From Mesorhizobium amorphae CCNWGS0123 (GTDB lineage: Bacteria; Pseudomonadota; Alphaproteobacteria; Rhizobiales; Rhizobiaceae): a DNA stretch of 64,000 nucleotides. Shown here piece by piece: positions 48,594-58,511 of this stretch; positions within the stretch are counted from its first letter, which is position 1; each line of letters begins with the position of its first letter. The notes under the pieces were generated by a model. That model worked only from the letters and a program-made list of their open reading frames with translations, made no database searches and was not told the origin of the DNA. The stretch is from contig NZ_CP015318.1 in NCBI RefSeq assembly GCF_001686985.1, positions 370,001 through 434,000 of the forward strand, in the 5' to 3' direction. Position numbers and translations under genes: made by a program.

Positions 48594-49904
48594 CTATTCG
48601 AGCAAGGGCGACCAGGCCGGGTCCGAGGCGAAGTTCGACGTCGGAATCGACTGTTCGTTGCGGCCGGTAAGATCGACCGAAACCAGCTTCGGCCCGCCAT
48701 TGGCATCGCGGAAGAACATCAGCACGCGGCCGTTCGGCGCCCAGGTCGGGCCTTCCTGCTGGAAGCCTGACGACAGGATGCGCTCGCCGGAACCGTCGGT
48801 TTTCATGACGCCGATCTGGAACTCGCCGCCGGTCTGCTTGGTGAAGGCGATGAGGTCGCCGCGCGGCGACCACACCGGGGTCGAATAGACACCGTCGCCG
48901 AACGAGATGCGGGTCTGGCCCGAGCCGTCGGCGCCCATCACATAGATCTGCGCGCGGCCGCCACGGTCGGAGGTGAAGACCACCTTGCTGCCGTCGGGCG
49001 AATAGGACGGCGAGGTGTCGATGGCGGTCGAATTGGTCAGCCTGGTGGTCGAGCGGCTTCTCAGATCCATGGCGAAGATATTGGAATTGCCGTCGTCGCG
49101 CAGCAGGCTCATGATCACCTTCTGGCCGTCAGGCGAAAAGCGCGGCGCAAACGTCATGCCGGGGAAATTGCCGACCAGTTCGCGCTGCCCGGTCTCGATC
49201 TGCAGCAGGTAGACCTTCGGCTGGCCGCTCTCATAGGACATGTATGTGATTTCCTGCCGGTTCGGCGAGAAACGCGGCGTCAGCACGATCGCCCGGCCGT
49301 CCGAGAGGTAGCGCACATTGGCGCCGTCCTGGTCCATGATCGCCAGGCGCTTCTTGCGAGCGTTCTTGGCGCCGGACTCGTCGATGAAGACGACGCGGGT
49401 GTCGAAATAGCCCTTCTCGCCGGTCAGCCTCTCATAGATGGCGTCGGCGATGATATGGGCGACGCGCCTGGTGTTGGCGTCGTTGGCGAAGAATTGCTCG
49501 CCCGACATCTGCTGGCCGGCAAAGGTGTCCCACAGCCTGTACTGGGCACGGATGCGGCCGTCGGCTTCCTTGCCGACGCTGCCGGTCACCAGCGCCTGCG
49601 CGTTGATCACCTTCCAGTCGTCGAAGCGGGGCTGGGCGTCGGGATTGGATATCTTCTCGATGAAGGCGCTCTTGTCGATCGGCGCGAACAGACCCGAACG
49701 CTTGAGGTCGGCGCTGACGATGTCGGAGATCTCCGCCCCCAGCGCGTCGCCGCCCTGGAAATCGGTGATGGCGATCGGCAGAGGCTCGACATTGCCCTTG
49801 TTGACGTTGAGCTCGACGAGCGCCCACGCCGGCAGCGGAGCCGCGGCCGTCATGCCCAGCGCCATCGCTGCAATCGTCAGGAGCGGCTTGAGGAAAGATC
49901 TCAT
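48594..49904 (-). CDS. tolB: Tol-Pal system beta-propeller protein TolB
   Basis: 436 residues from the start at 49904 ([17 protein letters not shown]) with a signal peptide cleaved near AWA. N-terminal alpha/beta domain ([19 protein letters not shown]) and a six-bladed propeller with repeats such as [14 protein letters not shown] and [19 protein letters not shown]. Periplasmic, binds Pal. Open frame extends upstream into tolA, but the signal peptide decides the start. Confidence 0.97.
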   Translation of the reverse strand: MRSFLKPLLTIAAMALGMTAAAPLPAWALVELNVNKGNVEPLPIAITDFQGGDALGAEISDIVSADLKRSGLFAPIDKSAFIEKISNPDAQPRFDDWKVINAQALVTGSVGKEADGRIRAQYRLWDTFAGQQMSGEQFFANDANTRRVAHIIADAIYERLTGEKGYFDTRVVFIDESGAKNARKKRLAIMDQDGANVRYLSDGRAIVLTPRFSPNRQEITYMSYESGQPKVYLLQIETGQRELVGNFPGMTFAPRFSPDGQKVIMSLLRDDGNSNIFAMDLRSRSTTRLTNSTAIDTSPSYSPDGSKVVFTSDRGGRAQIYVMGADGSGQTRISFGDGVYSTPVWSPRGDLIAFTKQTGGEFQIGVMKTDGSGERILSSGFQQEGPTWAPNGRVLMFFRDANGGPKLVSVDLTGRNEQSIPTSNFASDPAWSPLLE

Positions 49905-49944
49905 ATCTTCTCGCTTCTCTTCTTTGATTGTGTGGACGCCAGGC

Positions 49945-51102
49945 CTAGAGGCCAAGCATCTCCCTTGGATCGAAGGTGACCCGGATGTCGCTCCAGATGT
50001 CCTGCTTGCCGGCCGGAACCTGCAGGCCGGCCATGTCGCATTTCTGCACCGCGCGCACCGCACTTTCGTCGAATTGGCGATTGCCGCTCGACTGTTCGAC
50101 AGACGGACGGCCATCGAGCTTGCCGGAGGTGTCCAGATTGAACCGGACCACGACGACGAAATTCTCGGAACCCTCGAGCCCGACCGGCAGGGTCCAGCAA
50201 CCACCGAGCTGACTTTCCAGCGCTCCCTGCTCCGACTTGGAAAGCTTCGCGCCCTGATCTTTATCGCCGCCGAGCGACGATTGCTGGGTCGAGCGCTTGG
50301 CGCCGCCGCCTGACGGCTTCTGCTTGTCGAGCATGGCGGAAATCTCGTCGGCGTTGAATTGCTTGTCCTCGGACTTGGGCTTCGATGAGGCCTCCTTGAC
50401 CGGCTTTTCGGCGTCCTTGCGGTCCGGCGCCTTGGCGCTTTCGGCCTGCGCCGGCTTCGGCTTCGGGCGGGCTTCCGGCGCCGGTGCGGAGTCCGGCAGT
50501 TGCGTCGTCTCGGTTGGCGGCTCCTGGGCAATGGCCTCGGCAACGGCGTCGGGCTTGACCTCCGGCTTCGGCTCGATCGCGGCGGTCTTGTCCTCCGGCG
50601 GCGCAGGCGTTGGCTCCTTGGCCGGCGTCGGCTTGGGTTCCGTCTGCTTCACCGGCTCGGGCTTGACCTCTTCCTTCGGCTGCGGCTCCGGCGCCACTTC
50701 CGTCGCCGGAATCGGCTTCGGCTTTTCCTGCGGTTTCGGCACGTCCTCGGGCTTCGGCTTCTCGACCGGCGTTGGTGCCGGCGGCGGCGCCGACGTCATG
50801 TCGACCGGCTTCGGCTTGGCCTCGGGCGTTATCGGCTTGTCGGTATCGACGCTGTTCTCGCCGATCTTCTGGGCAGCGGGAATGATGTCGGGACGCTGGG
50901 TCGGCACCGGCGCCGGCTTGTCATGCATCACCGCCTTCTTGTCGCCTTGCAGCACCTGCGCCACAGCTTCCGTCGGCACGATGTCGACCGAGACAGATTC
51001 CACATCGGCCGCCGGCAGCGCAGCCGGCGACGTCAGCGTGAATAACCCGAGGGCGAGCGCCACCGCATGCAAGATTACCGATGTGGTGAGCCCGGTCCGC
51101 AT
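49945..51102 (-). CDS. tolA: Cell envelope integrity protein TolA
   Basis: 385 residues. N-terminal membrane anchor ([18 protein letters not shown]), long Pro/Lys/Glu-rich central domain (residues 60-250) and C-terminal TonB-like domain ([19 protein letters not shown]). Spans the periplasm and links TolQR energy to Pal-TolB. The Pro-rich centre replaces the Ala/Lys helix of E. coli TolA, normal for rhizobia. 7 bp after tolR. Confidence 0.94.
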   Translation of the reverse strand: MRTGLTTSVILHAVALALGLFTLTSPAALPAADVESVSVDIVPTEAVAQVLQGDKKAVMHDKPAPVPTQRPDIIPAAQKIGENSVDTDKPITPEAKPKPVDMTSAPPPAPTPVEKPKPEDVPKPQEKPKPIPATEVAPEPQPKEEVKPEPVKQTEPKPTPAKEPTPAPPEDKTAAIEPKPEVKPDAVAEAIAQEPPTETTQLPDSAPAPEARPKPKPAQAESAKAPDRKDAEKPVKEASSKPKSEDKQFNADEISAMLDKQKPSGGGAKRSTQQSSLGGDKDQGAKLSKSEQGALESQLGGCWTLPVGLEGSENFVVVVRFNLDTSGKLDGRPSVEQSSGNRQFDESAVRAVQKCDMAGLQVPAGKQDIWSDIRVTFDPREMLGL

Positions 51103-51109
51103 CTCTTGT

Positions 51110-51562
51110 CTATTGATCCTGTTCCTGCAGCGAAACCAGGCCGATATTCTTGTAGCCGGCGGCCGAGATGCGGGCCATCACCTTCATGGCGGTGCCATAG
51201 TCCGTCAGCTTGTCGCCACGGATGAAGATGCGCTCGTCATAGCCGGTCTTCGAGATCGCCTGCAGCTTGGCCACCAGTTCGTCGATCGGGATCTCGGTTT
51301 CCTGCAGATAGATCTGGCCGGAGGCATTGATGGAGACGGTGATCGGCTGTGTATCGACATTCATCGCCTTGGCCTGCGTATCCGGCAGGTCGATCGGCAC
51401 GCCCACCGTCAGCAGCGGTGCCGCGACCATGAAGATGATCAAAAGCACCAGCATCACGTCGACCATCGGCGTGACGTTGATTTCCGACATCAGTGCGTGA
51501 TGGCGGCCGCGCCGCCTGTGGCCGCGCCCACCGCGTCCCGACATGCCTACGGACATACCCAT
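51110..51562 (-). CDS. tolR: Tol-Pal system protein TolR (ExbD/TolR family)
   Basis: 150 residues. Gly/Arg-rich N-terminus, one membrane helix with the proton-path Asp (NVTPMVDVMLVLLIIFMVAA), and a periplasmic domain. Pairs with TolQ in the inner membrane. Spaced 9 bp from tolQ. Confidence 0.96.
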   Translation of the reverse strand: MGMSVGMSGRGGRGHRRRGRHHALMSEINVTPMVDVMLVLLIIFMVAAPLLTVGVPIDLPDTQAKAMNVDTQPITVSINASGQIYLQETEIPIDELVAKLQAISKTGYDERIFIRGDKLTDYGTAMKVMARISAAGYKNIGLVSLQEQDQ

Positions 51563-51571
51563 GTTTGTACC

Positions 51572-52282
51572 TCAGGCCTTCTGCGCGACTTTTTCATCGA
51601 TTTGGCGCGAGAGTATGGCGGAGAACTCATCCGAGAACCCTTCCATGCGCACGGCGATCTTGTTCGCATCCGATGACAGCTTGTTGTAGGCGATGACGGC
51701 GGGAATAGCGGCGAGCAGGCCGATGGCGGTCGCCAGCAGTGCTTCGGCGATGCCGGGCGCCACCACCGCCAGGCTAGTGTTCTTGGAAGCGGCAATGGCC
51801 TGGAACGAGGTCATGATGCCGATGACGGTGCCGAACAGGCCAATGAAGGGCGCGGCCGAGCCGGTGGTGGCAAGGAAGCCGAGCCGCCCCTCCAGCCGCT
51901 CCATCTCGCGCGTCAGCGCCAGGTCCATCGCCTTGTCGATGCGGGTCTGCAGGCCGAGCGGCGATTTCGCACCCTTCTCGAAGCTCTTCTTCCATTCGCG
52001 CATGGCAGCGACGAAGATCGCGCCCATGCCGGTGGTCTTGCGGTCGGCGAGCGTGCGGTAAAGCTCTTCCAGCGACTGCCCCGACCAGAACACCTGTTCG
52101 AAGCGGTTTAGCGCGAGCCGCATGCGGGCATAGGTGACCAGCTTGTCGACGATGATCGCCCAGGTCCAGATCGAGGCGAAGAGCAGACCGATCATGACCA
52201 GCTTGACGACCCAGCTGGCCTGCATGAACAGCGCCCAAATCGACAGATGCGCGCCCGGTTCGGCGAGTGCGATGTTTTCCAT
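51572..52282 (-). CDS. tolQ: Tol-Pal system protein TolQ (MotA/TolQ/ExbB family)
   Basis: 236 residues with three membrane helices (WVVKLVMIGLLFASIWTWAI, GLFGTVIGIMTSF region, GLLAAIPAVIAYN). Proton channel component of the Tol motor used in outer-membrane invagination at division. First gene of tolQRAB. Confidence 0.97.
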   Translation of the reverse strand: MENIALAEPGAHLSIWALFMQASWVVKLVMIGLLFASIWTWAIIVDKLVTYARMRLALNRFEQVFWSGQSLEELYRTLADRKTTGMGAIFVAAMREWKKSFEKGAKSPLGLQTRIDKAMDLALTREMERLEGRLGFLATTGSAAPFIGLFGTVIGIMTSFQAIAASKNTSLAVVAPGIAEALLATAIGLLAAIPAVIAYNKLSSDANKIAVRMEGFSDEFSAILSRQIDEKVAQKA

Positions 52283-52479
52283 GGTTACGTCCTTAAAGAT
52301 TTTCCGGGCATCGCTGGCGGCTGGCCCATGGGCATCCCTTGTGGTCCGTTCGCGCGAAGCTTGAAGCTTGCGAGATCACCCCGAATGCACCGTTCTCGGC
52401 CTTTTCGGGGCAAATATTGGTCAAAGGAAGGCGTTCGGATTCCGCCAATCTTCACCAATCTCTTCATGAACCGTTATGG

Positions 52480-52494
52480 TTAAGGATGGGTTAG
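52480..52494 (+). promoter_or_regulatory. Near-match CtrA box in the tolQ upstream region
   Basis: TTAA-GGATGGG-TTAG, one base off the TTAA-N7-TTAA consensus, about 200 bp upstream of tolQ. The 319-bp gap 52283-52601 holds no gene; it contains GC-rich inverted repeats without U tracts after ybgC (near 52503-52520 and 52570-52590). The functional value of the box is uncertain. Confidence 0.3.
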
Positions 52495-52601
52495 GACGTA
52501 CAGCGCGGCGCATTGCCGCGCCTTCTGCCCTGGCCGGCATGTCGGTTACCTCATCAGCGGAGTGGCGGCCCTGGCGTCGCCGGCGCCAGAATCTCAAACG
52601 C

Positions 52602-53075
52602 CTAAACGCCTGCTTTTGGTAGGAAGGCTGCCACCCAGTCCTTGGGAAAGCGCCTCGGCCGACCGTTCTCGCCGATGATCGCCGCTTCGACCTTTGCCTC
52701 GACCAGCACCTCGTCGCCGCGTTTCAACTGCTGCGCCATGACGATGCGGGCCCCGGAAATGTCCTCGGTGCGCGTATCGATGGTCAGGATGTCGTCCATG
52801 CAGGCGGGTGAGCGGAAATCGATCTCCATGCGCCTGACCACCCAGACGATCTTTTCGCCATGCTTGCCGTCGGCCAGCTCGGTGTGGTGGACGCCGGCGA
52901 GCCTGAGATAATCGGAACGGCCGCGCTCGAAGAATTCGAGATAGCGCGCATGGTAGACGACGCCGGAGAAGTCGGTGTCGGCATAATAGACCCGCGCCAT
53001 CAGCCGGTGGCCGAATTCCGTCAGCGCGCCGGAAAGCCCGGCCAGAAGCGTTGCCGATTCACCATGATCGTCCAT
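52602..53075 (-). CDS. ybgC: Tol-Pal associated acyl-CoA thioesterase
   Basis: 157 residues from the start at 53075 (MDDHGESATL). Hot-dog fold thioesterase: VYYADTDFSGVVYHARYLEF holds the catalytic Asp/His region, followed by FFERGRSDYLR. Usually the first gene of the tol cluster; here it is 319 bp upstream of tolQ on the same strand, so may be separately transcribed. Substrate acyl-CoA or acyl-ACP is not determined. Confidence 0.94.
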   Translation of the reverse strand: MDDHGESATLLAGLSGALTEFGHRLMARVYYADTDFSGVVYHARYLEFFERGRSDYLRLAGVHHTELADGKHGEKIVWVVRRMEIDFRSPACMDDILTIDTRTEDISGARIVMAQQLKRGDEVLVEAKVEAAIIGENGRPRRFPKDWVAAFLPKAGV

Positions 53076-53127
53076 TGCGCTTTCCTTTTCGGGTCTGAGC
53101 AGGCAGGTGTTGCGGCGCGGGAACCGG

Positions 53128-54378
53128 ATGGCACTGTTGGGCGCGATGATCAAGACCTTGCTGGCAACACTGCTGATGCTGGCTTCCCTGGCGCTGCCTG
53201 GTCAGGCAGCGACCTTCTCCATGAGACGTGGCCTCAACCTCGACCAGTGGACGACCTGGGTCGGCGAGGACAAGTGGAACGACCCGAAAGCCATCCTGCC
53301 CTTTCCGGAATGGCGCAAATTCCTCAAGGACGCCGACCTTAAAGCGCTGAAGGACGCCGGCTTCGATTTCCTGCGCATGCCCGTCGACCCCTCGCCATTC
53401 CTCTCCGCCGAGACGGTGGCGCTGCGCGACGACCTCTACGCCAGCGTGCTGGACTCGGTGCGCATGATCAACCGTGCCGGGCTGAAGGTCATCGTCGACA
53501 TGCACCTGATCCCGTCCGGCGGCAGCCGCAAGATCGGCATGGGCGAGGTGATGGACAATCCCGAGATCTTCGAAGCCTATGTCGAGATGGTGCGCAAGAT
53601 GGCGCGTACGCTTGCCGCCGAGGATCCGCACCAGGTCGCCTTCGAGCCGATGAACGAGCCGGTCGTCGACTGTGACGGCGACGGCACCAGCCTGTGGCCC
53701 GACCGGCAGCTGAAGCTGTTCGCGGCGGCGCGCTCCTCGGCGACCAAGCTCACCCTGATCCTGACCGGGGCCTGCTATTCCAACGCCGCCTCGCTGGCGA
53801 AGATCGATCCGAAGATGATCGCCGACGACAACATCATCTGGACCTTCCATTCCTATGATCCGTTCCTGCTCACCCATCAAGGCGCGACCTGGGCCGGCGA
53901 TTTCATCCGCTATGTCACCGGGCTGCCCTTTCCGCTGACCGCGGTGCCGCACGCTCAGCTCGATGTGGCGCTGGATACGATCCGCGCCCGGATCAGGGCC
54001 GAAGCGCCATGGACGCGACAGAACGGCATGCTTGCCTATCTCGACGAGCAGGTCGCCAGTATGGACACGGACGAAAAGGTGCTTGAGCTGATGGATGCAC
54101 CGTTCAGGACGGTGGAGGGTTGGGCCAAGGCCAACGGCATCAAGCCGGAAAACATCACGCTGGGTGAGTTCGGCATGATCCGCCAGGAATACGGCAATTC
54201 CTATGTAATGCCCGGCGAATATCGCGCCGCCTATGTCAGGGACATGATCGCGCGCGCCGAAGCGCACGGCTTTTCCTGGTCAGTGTGGAGTTTCGGCGGC
54301 GCCTTCGGCATCGTCGATGCTTTCGACGGCGACAAGGCCGAGCCTGAAGTTATGGATGCGATCCGGTCGCTTCACTAG
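53128..54378 (+). CDS. Glycoside hydrolase family 5 (secreted cellulase-like)
   Basis: 416 residues from 53128 (MALLGAMIKTLLATLLM); a start at 53146 is also possible. Signal peptide cleaved near GQA-AT. GH5 clan A features: GLNLDQWTTW, acid/base Glu in FEPMNEPVVD near residue 175, TFHSYDPF, and nucleophile Glu in TLGEFGMIRQ. Likely acts on beta-1,4-glucan or a related polymer outside the cytoplasm. It sits divergent to ybgC, inside the ruv-tol block where it is not usually found. Confidence 0.88.
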   Translation: MALLGAMIKTLLATLLMLASLALPGQAATFSMRRGLNLDQWTTWVGEDKWNDPKAILPFPEWRKFLKDADLKALKDAGFDFLRMPVDPSPFLSAETVALRDDLYASVLDSVRMINRAGLKVIVDMHLIPSGGSRKIGMGEVMDNPEIFEAYVEMVRKMARTLAAEDPHQVAFEPMNEPVVDCDGDGTSLWPDRQLKLFAAARSSATKLTLILTGACYSNAASLAKIDPKMIADDNIIWTFHSYDPFLLTHQGATWAGDFIRYVTGLPFPLTAVPHAQLDVALDTIRARIRAEAPWTRQNGMLAYLDEQVASMDTDEKVLELMDAPFRTVEGWAKANGIKPENITLGEFGMIRQEYGNSYVMPGEYRAAYVRDMIARAEAHGFSWSVWSFGGAFGIVDAFDGDKAEPEVMDAIRSLH

Positions 54379-54400
54379 GACGGCGGGCAGGATTGAGGAA

Positions 54401-55303
54401 TTAACCCAAATCGATCTGCAGTATCTCCGGGCGCATGCCGAAACGCACCGGCATGATGCTGAAGCCGAGCCCGCCGGATATGATCAGGTTGCGGTCCTGT
54501 TCCACGACATGGCCATAGGCGTAGCGATTGCCAAAGCGCGAAGGCACGACCGGCGAATAGCCGAACAGCCTGACCTGCCCGCCATGGGTGTGGCCGGACA
54601 GGGTCAGCGAAACCCGCGACGGCACCTTCGGAAATATGTCCGGCTCATGCGCCAGCAGGATCACGGGCGCGCTGTCGCTGACTTTGGCAAGCGTGCCGTC
54701 GAGATCGTCGAGCCCCTTGAAGCCGGTCCGGCCCCACTCTACGCCCGGCCGCAAGGCAAGCTGGTCGGCAAGTCCGGCGACCCAGAAACCGTGTCCGTCC
54801 TTTTCCAGGCGGATGGCATCGTTTTCCTGCACGGTGATGCCGACGCCCTCAAGCGCCCCGCGCGCCACCGTCGGCCCGGCTCCCGCCCTTTGCGCGGCAT
54901 GATCGTGCCACCAGTCGTGATTGCCGAGGATCGACAAGACACCGAGCGGTGCCATGAGACCTGACAGAGCCGAGGCCCATTCCGATTCAGTCACCTGGTC
55001 CGTCACCAGGCGCATGCCAGCAATATAGTCGCCAAGCAGGACGATCAGGTCCGGCTGCAAGGCGTTCGCCTCGGCGGCGAGCGAGGCAATCCGCTCGGGC
55101 GTCATCCAGGGGCGGCAGGCATGGATGTCGGCCAGTGCAACGACGCGCAGTTTGAGGCCCGCCGGCCAATGCGGCGGTGTCAGCGAATAGCGCTTCACAT
55201 GCGTCAGCAGCATCGGCTCGATGCCGACCGCATAGGCGCCAAGCGACAACATCGACAGGAACGAGCCGCCGATGAGGCGCAGGAAGCCACGTCTGGTGAT
55301 CAT
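54401..55303 (-). CDS. Metallophosphoesterase (YkuE-like) with membrane or Tat-type N-terminus
   Basis: 300 residues from 55303 (MITRRGFLRLIGGSF). The TRRGFLRL start resembles a Tat signal, followed by a hydrophobic segment. Calcineurin-like metal motifs in order: LADIHACRPW, LLGDYIAG, LGNHDWWHD, LAHEPDIF, SGHTHGGQVRLFG. Relatives include UDP-2,3-diacylglucosamine-type and phosphodiester hydrolases; substrate unknown. It ends 22 bp from the convergent GH5 gene. Confidence 0.9.
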   Translation of the reverse strand: MITRRGFLRLIGGSFLSMLSLGAYAVGIEPMLLTHVKRYSLTPPHWPAGLKLRVVALADIHACRPWMTPERIASLAAEANALQPDLIVLLGDYIAGMRLVTDQVTESEWASALSGLMAPLGVLSILGNHDWWHDHAAQRAGAGPTVARGALEGVGITVQENDAIRLEKDGHGFWVAGLADQLALRPGVEWGRTGFKGLDDLDGTLAKVSDSAPVILLAHEPDIFPKVPSRVSLTLSGHTHGGQVRLFGYSPVVPSRFGNRYAYGHVVEQDRNLIISGGLGFSIMPVRFGMRPEILQIDLG

Positions 55304-55447
55304 CGATGAGCCCCGACCTCTTTGGGATGGCAATTCCATTGAGCAAGACTTGCCATGAAGCGGGCAATTGCGCCTTCACGCTGGCGGAGGCGAGGAGATT
55401 TTGCGCAGTAAAGCCGTTCCTCGGGGCAACCGAAGAACAAATCTCCG

Positions 55448-56485
55448 TTACTCTTCCTGGAACAGGCTGATCTGCTGCTGCGCTAGATCTTTCGGCGCGT
55501 CGAGGCCGAGATGCCGCCAGGCATTGGCGGTCAGCACCCGGCCGCGCGGCGTGCGCTGGATGAAGCCCTGCTGGATCAGGTAAGGCTCGATGATATCCTC
55601 GATGGCGTCGCGTGGTTCCGACAGCCCCGCCGCGATGGTCTCGATGCCGACCGGCCCGCCGCCGAAATTGCGGGCGATCATCGACAGATAGCGGCGGTCG
55701 AGCGCGTCGAGGCCCAGCGCGTCGACCTCCAGCCTGGTCAGCGCCTCATCGGCGATCCGGCGGTCGACATGCCCGTCGCCGGCGACCGATGCAAAATCGC
55801 GCACGCGGCGCAGCAGCCGGCCGGCGATACGCGGCGTGCCGCGTGCGCGCCGCGCGATCTCAAGCGCGCCGTCGTCGCCCAGTGGCATCGAGAGAATTCG
55901 GGCACCGCGGCGCACGATCTGCTCCAGCTCCTCGACCGTGTAGAAATTGAGCCGGACCGGAATGCCGAAACGGTCGCGCAGCGGATTGGTCAACAGGCCG
56001 AGCCGAGTGGTGGCGGCAACCAGCGTGAAGCGGGCAAGGTCGATCTTGACGGAACGCGCCGCCGGTCCTTCGCCGATGATCAGGTCGAGCTGGAAATCCT
56101 CCATCGCCGGATAGAGGATTTCCTCGACCGCCGGATTGAGCCGGTGGATCTCGTCGATGAACAGCACGTCGCGGTCTTCGAGATTGGTGAGCAGCGCCGC
56201 CAGATCGCCGGCCTTTGCGATGACTGGCCCGGAGGTCGAACGGAAGTTGACGCCGAGTTCGCGCGCCATGATCTGCGCCAGCGTCGTCTTGCCGAGACCC
56301 GGTGGCCCGACGAACAGCACATGGTCGAGCGCCTCGCCGCGCCCCTTGGCGGCGTCGACGAAGACCTTGAGGTTGGCCCGCACCGCCGCCTGGCCGACGA
56401 AGTCGTCAAGCGTCTGCGGCCGCAAGGTCTGCTCGGCATCCTCGCCACGCTTGTCGGGGGCAATGAGGCGGGGTGAAAGGCTCAT
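55448..56485 (-). CDS. ruvB: Holliday junction DNA helicase RuvB
   Basis: 345 residues. AAA+ motor: Walker [14 protein letters not shown], Walker [17 protein letters not shown], sensor 1 VAATTR, Arg finger region DRFG, and a C-terminal winged helix ([13 protein letters not shown]). Drives branch migration with RuvA. 43 bp after ruvA. Confidence 0.98.
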   Translation of the reverse strand: MSLSPRLIAPDKRGEDAEQTLRPQTLDDFVGQAAVRANLKVFVDAAKGRGEALDHVLFVGPPGLGKTTLAQIMARELGVNFRSTSGPVIAKAGDLAALLTNLEDRDVLFIDEIHRLNPAVEEILYPAMEDFQLDLIIGEGPAARSVKIDLARFTLVAATTRLGLLTNPLRDRFGIPVRLNFYTVEELEQIVRRGARILSMPLGDDGALEIARRARGTPRIAGRLLRRVRDFASVAGDGHVDRRIADEALTRLEVDALGLDALDRRYLSMIARNFGGGPVGIETIAAGLSEPRDAIEDIIEPYLIQQGFIQRTPRGRVLTANAWRHLGLDAPKDLAQQQISLFQEE

Positions 56486-56528
56486 GCTGCCTTCCTTGCA
56501 CAGGGCAGAGAACGGAACAAGCGACGCC

Positions 56529-57149
56529 TCACCGCGCCAGTTCCTTCAGCCCAAATCGAATTAGCTTCGAGGCATCGGCGCCCTCGCCGGCCGTCTTCAG
56601 TGCCGCCGACACCGCATTGGCAGCGATATCGCGCGAATAGCCGAGATTGACCAGCGCCGAGACGGCATCGGTGATCGGCGCCGGTGCGACGCCCTCGCCG
56701 AGTTCCCGCTTAAGGCCGATCGTGCCAGTGGCCGCGCCCGCATAGGTTGGCGCCTTGGTCCGCAATTCGGTGACGATGCGCTCGGCCACCTTCTTGCCAA
56801 CGCCGGGCGCACGCGAAACCATGGCGATGTCGCGCAGCGCGATGGCATTGGCGAGATCGGCCGGCGCCAGCGTCGACAGGATCGCCAGCGCCACCTTGGC
56901 GCCGACGCCCTGCACATTACCCATCAAGAGCCGGAACCACTCGCGCTCCAGCCCGGTCTGGAAGCCGTAGAGCCGGATCATGTCCTCGCGCACATAGGTT
57001 TCGATGAACAGCACCACCGCCTCGCCGGGCGCCGGCAACGCGGCAAGTGTGCGCGCCGAGCAGTAGGCGACGTAGCCGACGCCATGCACGTCGACGATGC
57101 AGCTATCCTCGTCGATCTCGTCCAGCGTGCCCTTGAGCTTGCCGATCAT
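56529..57149 (-). CDS. ruvA: Holliday junction binding protein RuvA
   Basis: 206 residues from 57149 ([12 protein letters not shown]), the conserved family start. OB domain at the N-terminus, HhH motifs ([27 protein letters not shown] [11 protein letters not shown]), and a C-terminal RuvB-binding domain ([14 protein letters not shown]). In most relatives it follows ruvC directly; here a vapBC module lies between. Confidence 0.97.
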   Translation of the reverse strand: MIGKLKGTLDEIDEDSCIVDVHGVGYVAYCSARTLAALPAPGEAVVLFIETYVREDMIRLYGFQTGLEREWFRLLMGNVQGVGAKVALAILSTLAPADLANAIALRDIAMVSRAPGVGKKVAERIVTELRTKAPTYAGAATGTIGLKRELGEGVAPAPITDAVSALVNLGYSRDIAANAVSAALKTAGEGADASKLIRFGLKELAR

Positions 57150-57159
57150 GCCCTGGCCC

Positions 57160-57576
57160 TCATGGGTGAGTCTCCGGAGAGATGATTTCGAGGTCCGGAA
57201 AGTAGCTTCGGTAGCGCACGGCATCGCGCGTCAGCAGACGATGTCCGGCAACGACCGCGTGGGCACCAATGAAGAAATCAGGCAGGGTTCGTTCGCGAAG
57301 ACCGCCGGCGCGACGGTATTGGGAATGAGCGATACCGGCGAGGAAGGCCGCCTCCCATGGCAGGAGTTCGCGATCCATCTTGAGCGTTTCAACCGCTCTA
57401 CGAAGTGCCGCTTCGGTAGCGAGCGGAGCGAGTTCGGACCAGACGATTGTGTTGATGACCAACGCGCCGTCGCGTCGGCATGCGGCGATCACCGATGCCG
57501 ACCACTTCGTCTGGCGCCCGGCTGGCCCCCAAACATCGATCAGGACATTTGTGTCAACCAGCGTCGAGATCTTCAC
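57160..57576 (-). CDS. vapC: VapC-type PIN domain ribonuclease toxin
   Basis: 138 residues. PIN acidic residues visible: Asp in LVDTNVLID near residue 8, Glu in [10 protein letters not shown] near 47, and Asp pairs in [10 protein letters not shown] and LLTRDAVRY near 100-118. The catalytic set looks intact. It overlaps the vapB stop by 23 bp and ends 10 bp before the ruvA start. Confidence 0.93.
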   Translation of the reverse strand: MKISTLVDTNVLIDVWGPAGRQTKWSASVIAACRRDGALVINTIVWSELAPLATEAALRRAVETLKMDRELLPWEAAFLAGIAHSQYRRAGGLRERTLPDFFIGAHAVVAGHRLLTRDAVRYRSYFPDLEIISPETHP

Positions 57577-57823
57577 GGGAGCCCCTCAGCCACTCCATAT
57601 ACTCGTCCGTCGTCATGCCACCCAGATCCAACGTCCCGGCCAGCCGGTCGAGCGCTTGGCTGAACCGGTGAGAAGCCTCTTCTTCGGAAATATTTTTATT
57701 CACCGCCACAACCCGGGCACCATCGTCTGTGGCCACAAACTCAACCTCCGAGCCTGGGCCGATACCCAGATGGTCCCGTATCTCCTTGGGAATGGTCACT
57801 TGCCCTTTGGTCGTCACGCGCAT
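57554..57823 (-). CDS. vapB: VapB-type antitoxin (AbrB/SpoVT fold)
   Basis: 89 residues. The N-terminal AbrB swapped-hairpin (MRVTTKGQVTIPKEIRDHLG, then GPGSEVEFV) binds DNA; the C-terminal half ([18 protein letters not shown]) wraps the VapC active site. Two 9-bp repeats at its start codon are a likely operator. Confidence 0.93.
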   Translation of the reverse strand: MRVTTKGQVTIPKEIRDHLGIGPGSEVEFVATDDGARVVAVNKNISEEEASHRFSQALDRLAGTLDLGGMTTDEYMEWLRGSREDLDAG

Positions 57824-57845
57824 GGTAATACCTCTAGGTAATACC
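57824..57845. promoter_or_regulatory. Candidate VapB(C) operator
   Basis: GGTAATACC at 57824-57832 and again at 57837-57845, 13 bp apart and directly abutting the vapB start codon at 57823. Each copy is a near-palindrome (GGTA-TACC ends). The position suggests autoregulation by VapBC; there is room for a promoter only upstream toward ruvC. Confidence 0.6.
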
Positions 57846-57878
57846 TATCGCCTTACCGTGAACAAGTCAAGAACAGAT

Positions 57879-58388
57879 TTATCCAGCTGCCGCCATCCGG
57901 TAGGCGACGCTCTGGCGGTGATGGGCGTGGCAGATGGCGATGGCCAGCGCGTCGGCGGCGTCGTCGCTGTCGAAAGTCGCCTTCGGCATCAGCACCTTGA
58001 CCATCATATGGATCTGCTTCTTGTCGCCATGGCCGACGCCGATCACCGCCTTCTTGACGGCATTGGGCGCATATTCGGCTACGACTAGGCCGGCGCGCGC
58101 CGGCACCAGCATGGCGATGCCGCGCGCCTGGCCGAGCTTCAATGTCGCCGTCGCATCCTTGTTGACGAAGGTCTGCTCGACCGCGGCCTCGTGCGGCATG
58201 GCCGCGTGCAGCACCTCGGCCAGCCCGTCATGCAGCTGGCAGAGCCGCACCGCCAGCGCCGCCTTGTCGTCGGAACGCACGGTGCCGGAGCCGACGAAGC
58301 GCAGCGAATTGCCGAGGCTCTCGACGATGCCCCAGCCGGTGCGCCTGAGCCCCGGATCGATACCGATGATGCGAATCGCTTCCCCCAT
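57879..58388 (-). CDS. ruvC: Holliday junction resolvase RuvC
   Basis: 169 residues. RNase H-like fold: first catalytic Asp in [15 protein letters not shown], Glu in [12 protein letters not shown], and Asp residues in [16 protein letters not shown]. Resolves Holliday junctions made mobile by RuvAB. Its separation from ruvA by 729 bp of toxin-antitoxin DNA is unusual. Confidence 0.97.
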   Translation of the reverse strand: MGEAIRIIGIDPGLRRTGWGIVESLGNSLRFVGSGTVRSDDKAALAVRLCQLHDGLAEVLHAAMPHEAAVEQTFVNKDATATLKLGQARGIAMLVPARAGLVVAEYAPNAVKKAVIGVGHGDKKQIHMMVKVLMPKATFDSDDAADALAIAICHAHHRQSVAYRMAAAG

Positions 58389-58511
58389 CCGCCAACTTTA
58401 CCCTTGGCGGCAAGCGATGCCAGTGAAATGTGAACAAACCAGAAACGATGCCGCACAACAGCTCACTGGCTGCTTGAGGGTTCGCCCGGTTGAGAGAGAT
58501 GCCGCGGCTTT

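Noticed and set aside
52503..52590. GC-rich inverted repeats after ybgC as intrinsic terminators
   Set aside because: Stems exist but no U tract follows on the minus strand, so termination cannot be claimed.
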